Positions 35,842 to 45,330 of a stretch of 64,000 nucleotides of DNA are shown in pieces. The stretch comes from Streptomyces canus. Its GTDB lineage: Bacteria > Actinomycetota > Actinomycetes > Streptomycetales > Streptomycetaceae. Both the position numbers and the translations under genes were made by a program. Positions within the stretch are counted from its first letter, which is position 1; each line of letters opens with the position of its first letter. Under the pieces are notes generated by a model, which saw only the letters and a list, made by a program, of their open reading frames with translations, searched no databases and was not told the DNA's origin. Where the stretch lies: the NCBI RefSeq assembly GCF_030816965.1, contig NZ_JAUSYQ010000002.1, positions 8,422,001 to 8,486,000 of the forward strand. The letters run 5' to 3'.

Positions 35842-37347
35842 ATGCGCAACGAGGGACTGGGCTCATGGCCCGCACGCCGGGCCCGCAAGACCCCGCACCG
35901 CACCGCCCTGATCCACGGCGGCACGACGTTCACGTACGCCGAACTGCACACCCGCGTCACCCGCCTCGCGCACGCCCTGCGCGCCCGGGGCATCCGGCGC
36001 GGCGACCGCGTCGCCTACCTCGGCCCGAACCACCCCTCCTACCTGGAGACGCTCTTCGCGGCCGGCTCCCTGGGCGCGGTCTTCGTCCCCCTCAACACCC
36101 GCCTCGCCGGACCGGAGATCGGCTACCAGCTGTCCGACTCCGGGGCCAGGGCACTGGTCTACGGCCCCTCGCACGCGGGGCTCGTCGCCGGACTGCCGGG
36201 CAGCACCGACGTCCGTACGTACGTCGAAGTCGGCGCCGAATACGAGCAGTTGCTCGCCGAGTCGGCGGCGGAACCGATCGACGAGCCGGTCACCGCAGAC
36301 GACACCTGCATCATCATGTACACCTCGGGCACGACCGGCCGCCCCAAGGGCGCCATGCTCACCCACGGCAACCTGACCTGGAACGCGATCAACGTCCTCG
36401 TCGACACCGACCTGATCACGGACGAACGCGCCCTCGTCTCCGCGCCGTTGTTCCACACGGCCGGCCTGAACATGCTGACGCTGCCCGTACTGCTGAAGGG
36501 CGGCACCTGTGTCCTGGTGGAGGCCTTCGAACCGAACGCGACCTTCGACCTGATCGAACAGCACCGGATCACCTTCATGTTCGGGGTGCCGACGATGTTC
36601 GAGCAGGTGGCCAGGCATCCGCGCTGGGCGGACGCGGACCTGTCCTCCCTGCGGATCCTGACCTGCGGCGGCTCCCCGGTGTCGACCCCCCTGATCGCCG
36701 CGTACCAGGAGCGCGGGCTCACCTTCCTCCAGGGCTACGGCATGACCGAGGCCTCTCCCGGAACCCTGTTCCTGGATGCCGAGCACGCCATCAGCAAGGC
36801 GGGTTCGGCGGGCGTGCCGCACTTCTTCAGCGATGTCCGGGTGGTACGGCCGGACCTGGCACCCGTCGACATCGACGAGACCGGCGAGGTCGTGCTCCGC
36901 GGGCCGCACGTCATGCCCGGCTACTGGGGGCTGCCCGAGGAGACCGCCGCCTCCTTCGCGGACGGCTGGTTCCGCAGCGGGGACGCGGCCCGCGTCGACG
37001 AGGACGGATACGTCTTCATCGTCGACCGCATCAAGGACATGATCATCTCCGGCGGCGAGAACATCTACCCCGCCGAGATCGAGGACCTGCTCCTCGGCCA
37101 TCCGGACATCGCCGAGTGCGCGGTCATCGGTGTCCCGGACGACAAGTGGGGCGAGGTGCCGCGGGCGGTCGTCGTGCCGCGCGAGGGCGCCACGCCCGAC
37201 CCCGACGAGGTGCTGGCCTCCCTGGCCGGACGGCTCGCCAAGTACAAGATCCCCAAGTCGGTGGTGATCGCGGACGGACTCCCGCGCACCGCCTCCGGAA
37301 AGCTCCTCAAGTCCCGGGTGCGCAAGCGCTTCGGCTCACACTCCTAG
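35842..37347 (+). CDS. Acyl-CoA synthetase (AMP-binding, FadD-like)
   Basis: 501 aa. Adenylation motifs: IIMYTSGTTGRPKGAMLTHG near residues 155-174, GYGMTEASP, GWFRSGDAARVDEDGY, IISGGENIYPAEIEDLL and the catalytic Lys in LPRTASGKLLK near the end. Activates a carboxylic acid to its CoA thioester; the size and motif set fit medium/long-chain or aromatic-acid ligases. Ten bases after the amidohydrolase gene. It would feed the SDR and MaoC enzymes of the same operon. Confidence 0.92.
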   Translation: MRNEGLGSWPARRARKTPHRTALIHGGTTFTYAELHTRVTRLAHALRARGIRRGDRVAYLGPNHPSYLETLFAAGSLGAVFVPLNTRLAGPEIGYQLSDSGARALVYGPSHAGLVAGLPGSTDVRTYVEVGAEYEQLLAESAAEPIDEPVTADDTCIIMYTSGTTGRPKGAMLTHGNLTWNAINVLVDTDLITDERALVSAPLFHTAGLNMLTLPVLLKGGTCVLVEAFEPNATFDLIEQHRITFMFGVPTMFEQVARHPRWADADLSSLRILTCGGSPVSTPLIAAYQERGLTFLQGYGMTEASPGTLFLDAEHAISKAGSAGVPHFFSDVRVVRPDLAPVDIDETGEVVLRGPHVMPGYWGLPEETAASFADGWFRSGDAARVDEDGYVFIVDRIKDMIISGGENIYPAEIEDLLLGHPDIAECAVIGVPDDKWGEVPRAVVVPREGATPDPDEVLASLAGRLAKYKIPKSVVIADGLPRTASGKLLKSRVRKRFGSHS

Positions 37348-37361
37348 GTAAGGACAGCTAC

Positions 37362-37817
37362 ATGAGCGTCACCGTCAACGGCCTCGACGAACTGAAGAAG
37401 CTCGCCGGCAGCGACCTCGGCACCAGCGAGTGGATCGAGGTCACCCAGGAGCGCATCAACACGTTCGCCGACGCCACGGGCGACCACCAGTGGATCCACG
37501 TGGACCCCGAGAAGGCGGCGGCAGGCCCCTTCGGCGCGCCCATCGCGCACGGCTACCTCACTCTCTCGCTGTTCATCCCGCTCTTCACCGAGCTGCTGGA
37601 CGTCCAGGGCGTCACCACGAAGGTCAACTACGGCCTGAACAAGGTCCGTTTCCCCTCGCCGGTGAAGGTGGGCTCGCGCATCCGCCTCGTCGCCAAGCTC
37701 ACGGACGTCGAGGAGGTGCCGGGCGGCGTGCAGGTCACCGTCGACGGGGCGGTGGAGATCGAGGGCGGGGCCAAGCCGGCCGCGGTGCTGCAGAGCCTGT
37801 CGCGCTTCTACGCCTGA
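37362..37817 (+). CDS. MaoC-family (R)-specific enoyl-CoA hydratase
   Basis: 151 aa, single hot-dog domain. Hydratase motif FADATGDHQWIHVDPEKAA with catalytic Asp41 and His46, followed by GPFGAPIAHGYLTLSL. Adds water to trans-2-enoyl-CoA. With the SDR dehydrogenase and the CoA ligase it could perform two steps of an oxidation or reduction cycle. Last gene of the operon, 14 bases after the ligase; a hairpin candidate follows at 37852. Confidence 0.9.
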   Translation: MSVTVNGLDELKKLAGSDLGTSEWIEVTQERINTFADATGDHQWIHVDPEKAAAGPFGAPIAHGYLTLSLFIPLFTELLDVQGVTTKVNYGLNKVRFPSPVKVGSRIRLVAKLTDVEEVPGGVQVTVDGAVEIEGGAKPAAVLQSLSRFYA

Positions 37818-37851
37818 CGGTAGGAGTACACGGCCGTCGACAGCGCGCACA

Positions 37852-37875
37852 CCCCGGGCGGGATCATCTCCGCCC
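37852..37875. terminator. Hairpin between convergent operons
   Basis: An 8-bp perfect stem (37852-37859 with 37868-37875) with an eight-base loop, between the MaoC gene (plus) and the PHP-domain gene (minus). Confidence 0.5.
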
Positions 37876-37983
37876 GGAGTGTGCCGGTCTCCACCCAGTG
37901 CGGGTCACCGCCCGCGAAGGCGGGACCCGCGCCGAGCGCGAGGGCACCCGATAAGCAGCCCGGAACAGTGAGATGACGTTTCG

Positions 37984-39681
37984 TCAGGCATCCGCCACGT
38001 CGACGAAGACGGGGTTGGAATAGAACCACGTGTCCGCCCACGGGTCACCGTTGCCGGGCTCGTGCGGAATCGGCCCGTGCGCGTCGACCGAGGCGCCGAG
38101 ATACCCCGTACCGTGGCGCTTGCCGTCGCTGCCGCGCAGGCGGACGTAGAAGGACTCGTCCCCGGCGGTCAGCGGGATGCGCAGGGTGTACGTCCCCTTC
38201 CGGCCGGACACGTCCGTCGTCTGTACGACCTTGGTGTCGGGCGCCTTCCAGTCGTCCCGGTCGCTCACCGGACCCCGTACCGCGCCCCGGATCACGTCCA
38301 CGTGCGCCAGCTCCGGCAGGATGCCCTGCGGGTTGGCCCGGGAGGCGCTGGTGACGGTGACGTACAGCGTGATCCTCTCGCCCTTGCGGACCCGCAGCCG
38401 CCCGCCCAGCGTGACCCCGCGGCCCAGGTCGCAGTCCCGCTTCACGCGGACGTCGAGTCCGTCGAGCAGATGCCCGTGGTCCACCCAGATCCGGCCCGCG
38501 CGCAGGCCCGCCATCACCGCGCGGTAGCCGTAGCGGGTCACGCCGACGTGGGTGCGGCTGAACTCGCCGGGCCAGAAGTCGCTGCCGGGCTGCGGGGTGT
38601 CGGTGTTCACCGGGTCGGGCAGCTTGCCGGTGTTGTCGAAGTTCTGGCCGGCCGGCCAGTCGCCGTTCTTCCACGTGTCGAAGACCGTGCGGTGGTTGTC
38701 GGAGTTCGTGGTGATCGAGAACAGGCTGCCTTCTGCCAGCATCGAGTCCCACAGCCCGCCGACGGTCGCCGTCGCCCAGTCGAAGCCGCCGTACGTCAGA
38801 TACGCGTCCGTCGGATAGCCCGACCACGACTGCGCCGACGGCTTGTTCTCGTACTCGCCGCGGATCGAGGTCGCCCCGCGCCGGCCGGGGATCGCCGCGC
38901 CCTGGGCGCCCGGTGCGCCCTCCATGCCGATCATGATCTCGGGGGCACCTTCTCTCCCGCCACCCCGCCCTGCGTCCCGCCAGCCCCGCATCTCGTGCGG
39001 GGAGTCGATGCCGAGCCGCAGCGGGTGGTTGGCGATCACGAGGACGTCGTCGACGTAGCCCGAACGGCGCTGCTCCGCCAGCCACTTGATCGCCTTGACG
39101 GCGTGGGCCTCGTTGCGCGCGGTGTCGGTGGCGCCCGCGGACCCCTCGGTGTAGTTGAGGAGCTTGCCGTCGTAGGCGAGCTCGAACCGCGTGAGCAGGT
39201 CGGTCTCGTGCGGGCCGGGGGCCGCGAACACCGTGCAGTGCTCGGCGGCCGGGATGTACCACTCCAGGCCCTGGAAGATCAGCTGGCGCGGGTTCTCCGC
39301 GCGGGCCTTGACGATCTCCGCGTGCTCCATCTTGGCGCCGTAGTAGGCGTGTCCGAAGTTGGAGTGCTCGTTGAACACCATCCAGTCGAGGCCGTACCTG
39401 GCGGCGGCCTGCGCCTGCTGGGAGAACGTGTACTTCGCGTCGTGGCTGTACACGGAGTGGACGTGGTGGTCGCCGACCAGGTAGGCGAGACGCGGGTCGT
39501 CGCCGCCGAAGCCCCGCTTCTCGGAGGAGGCGAACGCGGGGGTCGCCGCCGAGCCGAGGGCGAACGCGGCGCCGAACAGGCCGGCGCGGCGCAGGAGTCC
39601 GCGCCTCGACACGCCCTGGGCGTCGAGGTCGGCGGGGTGGACGGAGGGGTCGGCCCAGGAAGGCAGTTGCTGCTCGGTCAT
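37984..39681 (-). CDS. Tat-exported PHP-domain metallohydrolase (CehA/McbA-like)
   Basis: 565 aa from the ATG at 39681. Tat signal: SRRGLLRRAGLFGAAFALGS then an Ala-rich cleavage site near residue 50. PHP metal motifs: VGDHHVHSVYSHDAKYTFSQ, ARYGLDWMVFNEHSNFG and VLVIANHPLRLG, with TTNSDNH further on. PHP enzymes hydrolyse phosphoesters or esters with a trinuclear metal centre. C-terminal part looks beta-rich and may bind carbohydrate. It is the last gene of the minus-strand sugar operon, 11 bases after another secreted phosphoesterase, suggesting joint release of phosphate or removal of phosphate groups from a glycan. Confidence 0.8.
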   Translation of the reverse strand: MTEQQLPSWADPSVHPADLDAQGVSRRGLLRRAGLFGAAFALGSAATPAFASSEKRGFGGDDPRLAYLVGDHHVHSVYSHDAKYTFSQQAQAAARYGLDWMVFNEHSNFGHAYYGAKMEHAEIVKARAENPRQLIFQGLEWYIPAAEHCTVFAAPGPHETDLLTRFELAYDGKLLNYTEGSAGATDTARNEAHAVKAIKWLAEQRRSGYVDDVLVIANHPLRLGIDSPHEMRGWRDAGRGGGREGAPEIMIGMEGAPGAQGAAIPGRRGATSIRGEYENKPSAQSWSGYPTDAYLTYGGFDWATATVGGLWDSMLAEGSLFSITTNSDNHRTVFDTWKNGDWPAGQNFDNTGKLPDPVNTDTPQPGSDFWPGEFSRTHVGVTRYGYRAVMAGLRAGRIWVDHGHLLDGLDVRVKRDCDLGRGVTLGGRLRVRKGERITLYVTVTSASRANPQGILPELAHVDVIRGAVRGPVSDRDDWKAPDTKVVQTTDVSGRKGTYTLRIPLTAGDESFYVRLRGSDGKRHGTGYLGASVDAHGPIPHEPGNGDPWADTWFYSNPVFVDVADA

Positions 39682-39692
39682 GGTGATTCCCG

Positions 39693-41516
39693 TCAGTGAG
39701 TCATGAAGGAGGAGACGGGCAGGGCGCGTCCGACGATCCGGACGTCGCCGAGACGGCCGTGGAAGATCTGGTCGATCTCGCCGCCGTACTCGTAGCCGCC
39801 GAGCAGCCACGGCAGACCCACCGAGGTGATGCCGACGGCGGGCGCCTTCGGGTTGCGGACCACCGGGCAGCCCTGGACGTACAGCGTGGAGTGCCTGCCG
39901 TCGTTGACGAGGGCGAGGTGCCACCAGGTCTCCAGCGGGGTCTCCTGGCCCCAGTTGGTGGCGATGCCCTCCTGGTCGAGCGGGCGCATGGCCCACTGCG
40001 GCTCACGGTCGTTGGAGAGCGAGAGCGTGGCGAGCGGCTCGTCGGGGTCGTCGCCGGTCTTGCCCGCGGCGCCGCCGGTGCCGGTCCGGCTGACCAGGCC
40101 CGACCAGGCGTTGTGGTCCGGGTCCCAGTCCGCGGGGAGCCGGTAGAACGCCTCGATGGTGTAACCGGCCTCGAAGGTCGCCCTGTTGAGCGGGGCCCCG
40201 TCGACCGTCTTCAGGTACGCGCCCTTGAGCGGCGACTTGTAGCCCTGGAACTCCAGGCTGCCGTGGCCGGGCTGGTCGGGGTGATGGTCGGCGGACCAGC
40301 CCAGTGAGCCGCCGCCGACCGACACCACGGTGAGGTCGTTGCCGCGGCCGGAGAGGTCACGGACCGTGCCGGAGACCGCCGACTCGAAGCGCCAGTACGC
40401 GGCGGTACCCGGCACGAGCATGGTGGCCGCCGGACGCGCCGCACGCCCGGGCACCGGATCGAAGCCGGCGAACCGCGAGGCGAAGTCGATGTCGACGGAG
40501 AACCGGTCGGCGTCGCCGCTCAGTTCGATCTCCTGCCGCTCCAGCTCGTTGAGCCCCCTGGAGGCCCGGCCCAGGATCCACGGGGAGACCGTCTCCACGT
40601 CGATCACGCCGCGGTCGAGGTCGAAGCGGTACAGGCGGATCATGGCGGCGCCGCCGAAGTACCGGTTCTGGTAGTTCGTCAGGTGCAGGTGGACGTCGTT
40701 GCCCGCCGTGTTCCTGCGGGTCGCCCGGCCGGCCGGCCAGTAGTGCCCGTTGAGGGTGAGGAAGATCTGGTCGTGGTCCTTGACCAGCCGGTCCCACAGC
40801 TGCTGACCGTAGTCCGAGAGGGTGTCGTCCCCGACGACCAGCTCGTGCGTGGTCAGGACGACCGGCGTCCTCGGGTGGGCGGCCAGGACGCTCTTCGCCC
40901 AGGCGTACCCCTGGTCCGAAAGGCGCCAGTCCAGCGCGAGCACCATCCACTCGCGGCCCGCGGCCTCGAAGAGGTGGAAGGTGTTGTAGCCGTCGGGCGA
41001 GGCACCGCCGAAGGTCTTTCGGCCCTTGAACCGGTCGGGGCCGAACACGTCCAGGTACGGCGTCGCACCGCGCTGGTCGGTGGTGGACGACCTCACGTCG
41101 TGGTTGCCCGCGAGGACGCTGTAGCCGACACCCCGGCGGTCCAGCAGCTCGAACGCCTCGCCGATCGCGGCGAACTCGGGTGCAGCGCCGTTCTGCGTGA
41201 GGTCGCCGAGGTGGGACAGGAAGACGATGTTCTCGTCCTTCCCGTGTTCCAGCAGATACCGCAGCGCGGCCTCGACGGGAGCCTTGTCGATGCTCGGCCC
41301 GTCGAAGAGGTACTGCGTGTCGGGCATGACGGCGAGCGTGAAGCGCCGGCTCCGGGTGTCGGGACGATACCCGGACACCGCGGCCTCGGCCACCGCCGGC
41401 AGCGCGACCCCTGCCGTGGCGGCCGCGCCCAGCAGTGCCGTCGCCCGCAGGAAACTGCGTCGTCCGGCACCGGCCTGGGCGGCCTCGCCCTGATCGTGCT
41501 CATGCGAAGTGCACAC
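39693..41516 (-). CDS. Tat-exported metallophosphoesterase with LamG-like C-terminal domain
   Basis: 607 aa, GTG start with GGAG five bases upstream. Tat signal: GRRSFLRATALLGAAATAGV, Ala-x-Ala near residue 45. Calcineurin-like motifs: AVMPDTQYLFDG (Asp), LSHLGDLTQNG (GD), SVLAGNHDV (GNHD), VVLTTHELVVGDD (H) and LTLNGHYWPAG (GH-x-x). Residues about 375-605 form a concanavalin-like LamG domain (AAYWRFESAVSGTVRDLSGR, YTIEAFYRLPADW) that probably binds carbohydrate. Acts outside the membrane on a phosphodiester or phosphomonoester. Lies 39 bases after the beta-galactosidase gene in the same operon. Confidence 0.85.
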   Translation of the reverse strand: MCTSHEHDQGEAAQAGAGRRSFLRATALLGAAATAGVALPAVAEAAVSGYRPDTRSRRFTLAVMPDTQYLFDGPSIDKAPVEAALRYLLEHGKDENIVFLSHLGDLTQNGAAPEFAAIGEAFELLDRRGVGYSVLAGNHDVRSSTTDQRGATPYLDVFGPDRFKGRKTFGGASPDGYNTFHLFEAAGREWMVLALDWRLSDQGYAWAKSVLAAHPRTPVVLTTHELVVGDDTLSDYGQQLWDRLVKDHDQIFLTLNGHYWPAGRATRRNTAGNDVHLHLTNYQNRYFGGAAMIRLYRFDLDRGVIDVETVSPWILGRASRGLNELERQEIELSGDADRFSVDIDFASRFAGFDPVPGRAARPAATMLVPGTAAYWRFESAVSGTVRDLSGRGNDLTVVSVGGGSLGWSADHHPDQPGHGSLEFQGYKSPLKGAYLKTVDGAPLNRATFEAGYTIEAFYRLPADWDPDHNAWSGLVSRTGTGGAAGKTGDDPDEPLATLSLSNDREPQWAMRPLDQEGIATNWGQETPLETWWHLALVNDGRHSTLYVQGCPVVRNPKAPAVGITSVGLPWLLGGYEYGGEIDQIFHGRLGDVRIVGRALPVSSFMTH

Positions 41517-41555
41517 GTGTGCTCCGTTGCAAGGGAAGTGAAGAAGAAGGGGGGT

Positions 41556-44480
41556 TCAGAGCGCGCGCAGAGTCCAGCTCCAGCGATGGACGCCCGGCGC
41601 AACGAGATAGGAGGCGGTGGTGTCGGGTCCGCAGGAGGCGGTGCCGAGGCCGCGGTGGGCCGCGTCGATGTGCACGACACAGCCCGCCCGCGGGACGAGT
41701 TCGTCGTGGTGCGTCACGCCGGTGAGGTCCGCGGCGCGGTACCGGCTCACGCCGACCTGGCGTGGTTCGTCCAGGACGACCGCGAGGCCGGTGGCGTCCG
41801 GCGCGGAGAGCGTGAAGTGCCGTACACCGTGCCGGCCGCCGCTCTCCTGCGGGCGCAGATAGGGGGTGAACAGCTCGTCCACGGGCACGGAGTGATGGCC
41901 GACGGGCGCTCCGAAGGCGCGGTCCGGATACGACTCCCAGGGGCCCTGTCCGTACCACTCCATCAGGTCGAGCCCGGCGACCGTCTCGAAGACGGAGCCG
42001 ACCCGCGCCACGTCGTCGAGTTCGTCCGGCAGCTCGGCCGACTCCGCGACATGGATGGCGCCCTCGACCGCGGTGAAGACCTGCAGATGGCGGACGACAC
42101 CGGCCTCACAGGCGTACTCGGCGTGAACGGTGACCTGGCCGGGGCTCTGCCGTACGTCCGTGACCTTGCGCACCAGGGCGTCGAGTCCCCAGTCACGCCA
42201 GCGCGGTGCCATGCCGCCGAGCTCGTCGTTGTCGGTGGGCGCCCGCCACAGGGAGAGCGTGGGTGCACAGGTGAGCAGGGGGTGGACCAGGAGACCGTCG
42301 CCGTCGACCTCGACGGAACGGTTCTTCAGCATCACCGGAGCCTGCGGAACCGCCTCCCGCAGCCGCACCTGCGGCAGGCACACCACCGTGCCGCGCGTCG
42401 CCCAGGGCTCGTCCCCGGCGGTCGTCACCCGGAGCGTCAGCCACGCCTCGCCGCCCTCCTCGGGCAGCTCGAACGGCAGCGGTACCGCCGCCGTCTCACC
42501 GGGCCGCAGATCGGGCAGCTCGGCGGGAGAGGTCAGCGTGCGGCCGTCGGCGAGTGAGAGCTCCCAGTCGCCGGTCAGCCAGGCCAGGCCCCGGAAGTGC
42601 TGGTGGTTGCCGAGCACGATGCCCTCGTGCCTGAAGCACTCGATGCGCACCGGCGCCGCGATCTCGCGGTGCTCGAACATCACCGGCTTGGGCGTGCGGT
42701 CGGGGAAGACCACGCCGTCCGCGATGAAGGCGCCGTCGTGCAGGAGCTCGCCGAAGTCGCCGCCGTACGCCCAGCGGTGGCCGGGCGCGGCGACACCGTT
42801 GTCATGGAGCCCGACGCCCCCACGTCCGACCGGTCTGCCGTCGTTCACATGTTGCAGAATGCCGTGGTCCCAGAACTCCCAGATGAACCCGCCCTGAAGA
42901 CCTGGCGTTGACTCGATGGCGGCCCAGTGGTCCGCGAGTGTGCCGTTGCTGTTGCCCATGGCGTGGGAGTACTCGCACCAGATCAGGGGCTTGGTCTGCC
43001 GCCCGGAGAGCGCGTGCGCCACGCACTCCTCGAGCGAGGCGTACATGGGGCAGGCGATGTCGGAGGCCACCGAAGGGTCCGCCCAGTCGAGCTTGGCCGC
43101 CCCCTCGTACTGGATCGGCCGCGTCGGGTCGTGCCGGCGCACCCACCCGGCGGCCGCGTCATGGTTCGCGCCGTAGTCCGACTCGTTGCCCAGCGACCAG
43201 ATGACGACCGACGGATGGTTCTTGTCCCGCAGCACCATCCGCGAGACCCGGTCCACGAAGGCGTGCAGATAGCGCGGGTCGTCGGCGATCTCGTGGGCGT
43301 GGTCGTGGGACTCGATGTCCGCCTCGTCGACGACGTAGAAACCGAGTTCGTCGGCGAGGTCGTAGAGGGCGGGATCGTTGGGGTAGTGGGAGGTGCGGAT
43401 CGCGTTGAACCCGAAGCGCTTGAGCGTGATCAGGTCCGCGCGCATGTCGTCGTACGACACCGTCCGCCCGGTCAGGGGATGGAAGTCGTGCCGGTTCACG
43501 CCCCGGACGAAGATCCGCTCGCCGTTGACCAGCAGGTCGCGGCCGGTGATCTCGACGTCCCGGAAGCCGGTCCGGTGCCGTGAGGTGTCGGCGACCGTGC
43601 CGTCGGCGCGGTGCAGTCGGACGGTGAGTGAGTACAGCTCGGGTGTCTCGGCGTTCCAGGTGCGCACGTCCTCCACGACGGTCCGCAGCCGTGCCTCGCC
43701 GAGGAAGTCGGAGACCCGTTCGTCCTCGGCGTTGAACCGGTCGAACTCCTCGTCCTGGGTGAGCGGTTGCCCCTCCAGCTCGCCGCTGACGTACCACCCC
43801 TCGGGCAGTGCGCCACCCGCGTCCCGCGCCCGGCAGTCCACCCGCAGCTTGCCGCTGCCGGACGCCCGCACCGTCACGTCCGCCAGATGCAGCGGATCCG
43901 TCGCGTACAGCAGCACGGACCGCGTGATCCCGCCGTGCCACCACTGGTCCTGGTCCTCGATGTGAGAGGCGTCCGACCACTTGATGACCGTCAGTCGTAC
44001 GACGCTCCGCGCGCCGACGCGTACCCGTCCCGTGAGATCGAACTCGGCCGCCAGATGGGAGTCCTTGGAGACGCCGACGGGCCGCCCGTCCACATGCACG
44101 AGGAGCACGCTCTCGGCGGCCCCGACCTGGAGCACGATCCGGCGTCCGGCCCATTCGGCGGGGACGTCCACCTCACGCTCGTAGACGCCGGTGGGGTTGG
44201 CCGCGGGGGAGTGGGGCGGGTACTCGGGGAACGGCATCCGCACGTTCGTGTACCGCGGCAGGTCGTCGGTGCCCTGCACGGTCCAGGCCCCCGGCACGTA
44301 CGCCGAGGACCAGGAGCCGCCGACCGGCGCGTCCGGAGCGGGCAGCAACTGGAAGCGCCAGTCGCCGTCCAGGGGGAGTACTCCGGAGCGCCGGTCGACG
44401 GCGTTCATGGGCAGCCGTCCCCAGGAGGTCACCTCGGGTGCCTCCCAGGGGCGCAGGGCGATCAGGGGATCGTCCGTCAT
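41556..44480 (-). CDS. Beta-galactosidase, GH2 (LacZ-like)
   Basis: 974 aa from the ATG at 44480, which overlaps the permease stop (ATGA). LacZ-type five-domain layout: sugar-binding domain (WTVQGTDDLPRYTNVRMPFP), immunoglobulin-like domains, TIM barrel with acid/base Glu433 in VIWSLGNESDYG and nucleophile Glu503 in IWCEYSHAMGNSNG, and C-terminal Bgal_small_N domain (APTDNDELGG, EWYGQGPWESYPDR). No signal peptide, so it cleaves imported beta-galactosides or related beta-linked oligosaccharides. The open frame upstream overlaps the permease gene and is not coding. Some GH2 members act on other sugars; the LacZ pattern makes galactose likeliest. Confidence 0.92.
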   Translation of the reverse strand: MTDDPLIALRPWEAPEVTSWGRLPMNAVDRRSGVLPLDGDWRFQLLPAPDAPVGGSWSSAYVPGAWTVQGTDDLPRYTNVRMPFPEYPPHSPAANPTGVYEREVDVPAEWAGRRIVLQVGAAESVLLVHVDGRPVGVSKDSHLAAEFDLTGRVRVGARSVVRLTVIKWSDASHIEDQDQWWHGGITRSVLLYATDPLHLADVTVRASGSGKLRVDCRARDAGGALPEGWYVSGELEGQPLTQDEEFDRFNAEDERVSDFLGEARLRTVVEDVRTWNAETPELYSLTVRLHRADGTVADTSRHRTGFRDVEITGRDLLVNGERIFVRGVNRHDFHPLTGRTVSYDDMRADLITLKRFGFNAIRTSHYPNDPALYDLADELGFYVVDEADIESHDHAHEIADDPRYLHAFVDRVSRMVLRDKNHPSVVIWSLGNESDYGANHDAAAGWVRRHDPTRPIQYEGAAKLDWADPSVASDIACPMYASLEECVAHALSGRQTKPLIWCEYSHAMGNSNGTLADHWAAIESTPGLQGGFIWEFWDHGILQHVNDGRPVGRGGVGLHDNGVAAPGHRWAYGGDFGELLHDGAFIADGVVFPDRTPKPVMFEHREIAAPVRIECFRHEGIVLGNHQHFRGLAWLTGDWELSLADGRTLTSPAELPDLRPGETAAVPLPFELPEEGGEAWLTLRVTTAGDEPWATRGTVVCLPQVRLREAVPQAPVMLKNRSVEVDGDGLLVHPLLTCAPTLSLWRAPTDNDELGGMAPRWRDWGLDALVRKVTDVRQSPGQVTVHAEYACEAGVVRHLQVFTAVEGAIHVAESAELPDELDDVARVGSVFETVAGLDLMEWYGQGPWESYPDRAFGAPVGHHSVPVDELFTPYLRPQESGGRHGVRHFTLSAPDATGLAVVLDEPRQVGVSRYRAADLTGVTHHDELVPRAGCVVHIDAAHRGLGTASCGPDTTASYLVAPGVHRWSWTLRAL

Positions 44481-45316
44481 CCGCGTACGGCCCCCTTGGC
44501 GAGGTCGCCGATGATCTGCTTGGCGCCGATGGCGAACACGATCAGCAGCGGGACGAGGGCGAGCAGGGCGCCGGTCATCACGATGCCGTAGTCGGTGGTG
44601 CCGTGGGTGCCGTTGAGCTGGGACAGCGCGACCTGGAGGGTCACGTTGTCGGGGTTGGTCAGGGAGATCAGGGGCCAGGCGAAGTCGTTCCACTGGCCCA
44701 TGAAGGTGAAGATGCCGAGGAAGGCGAGACCGGGGCGGACCACCGGCAGCGCCACGTGCCAGTACTGGCGGAGGAAGTTGGCGCCGTCCAGCTTGGAGGC
44801 GTCGAGCAGCTCGTCGTGGATGGCGGACCTCATGTACTGGCGCATCCAGAAGATGCCGAAGGCGTTGGCCGCGGCCGGCACGATCAGCGCGGTCATCGAG
44901 CCGATCCAGCCGATCTTCGCCATGATCACGAACTGCGGGATGACCGACAGCTGCGCCGGCACCATGAAGATGACCATGAGCAGCCCGAACAGCAGGTTCT
45001 TGCCCGGGAACTCGAACTTGGCGAAGACGAACGCCGCGAGCGAGTCGAAGAGCAGGACGAGGAAGGTCACCGACACCGCGACCAGCAGCGAGTTCCACAT
45101 CGACCCGAAGAAGTCGATGGCGTCGAAGAGGTTGCGGACGTTCTCCAGGAAGTGCGTTCCCGGCAGGAGTTTCGGTGGGTACGCGAAGATCTCCGACGAG
45201 CTGTGCGTCGACATGATCACGGCCCAGTAGAACGGGAAGGCCGAGAGCAGGGTGCCGATGATCAGCGGGAGGTGCAGCGCGATCCCTCTGCGGCGGGATC
45301 CCTTGATGGCAGCCAT
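44477..45316 (-). CDS. ABC sugar transporter permease (MalG-type)
   Basis: 279 aa, ATG with GGAAGGG upstream. Six membrane segments and the EAA loop DELLDASKLDGANFLRQYWH before VALPVVRPGL, the contact point with the ATPase. Starts with the short cytoplasmic N-terminus usual for the second permease of carbohydrate importers. Works with the permease and binding protein just upstream; no ATPase gene is present, so a shared MsiK-type ATPase elsewhere is presumably used, as is common in Streptomyces. Confidence 0.93.
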   Translation of the reverse strand: MAAIKGSRRRGIALHLPLIIGTLLSAFPFYWAVIMSTHSSSEIFAYPPKLLPGTHFLENVRNLFDAIDFFGSMWNSLLVAVSVTFLVLLFDSLAAFVFAKFEFPGKNLLFGLLMVIFMVPAQLSVIPQFVIMAKIGWIGSMTALIVPAAANAFGIFWMRQYMRSAIHDELLDASKLDGANFLRQYWHVALPVVRPGLAFLGIFTFMGQWNDFAWPLISLTNPDNVTLQVALSQLNGTHGTTDYGIVMTGALLALVPLLIVFAIGAKQIIGDLAKGAVRG

Positions 45317-45330
45317 GATGCGCACCCTTC

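Noticed and set aside
37808..38041. 77-codon minus-strand frame overlapping the MaoC and PHP genes' ends
   Set aside because: Its C-terminal half has protein-like composition and could be a remnant, but it overlaps real genes at both ends, lacks a clear start, and I recognise no family. Not called.
44481..45098. Upstream extension of the GH2 frame
   Set aside because: Lies over the permease gene in another phase. The ATG at 44480 gives the normal LacZ-type N-terminus and overlaps the permease stop in the usual ATGA arrangement.
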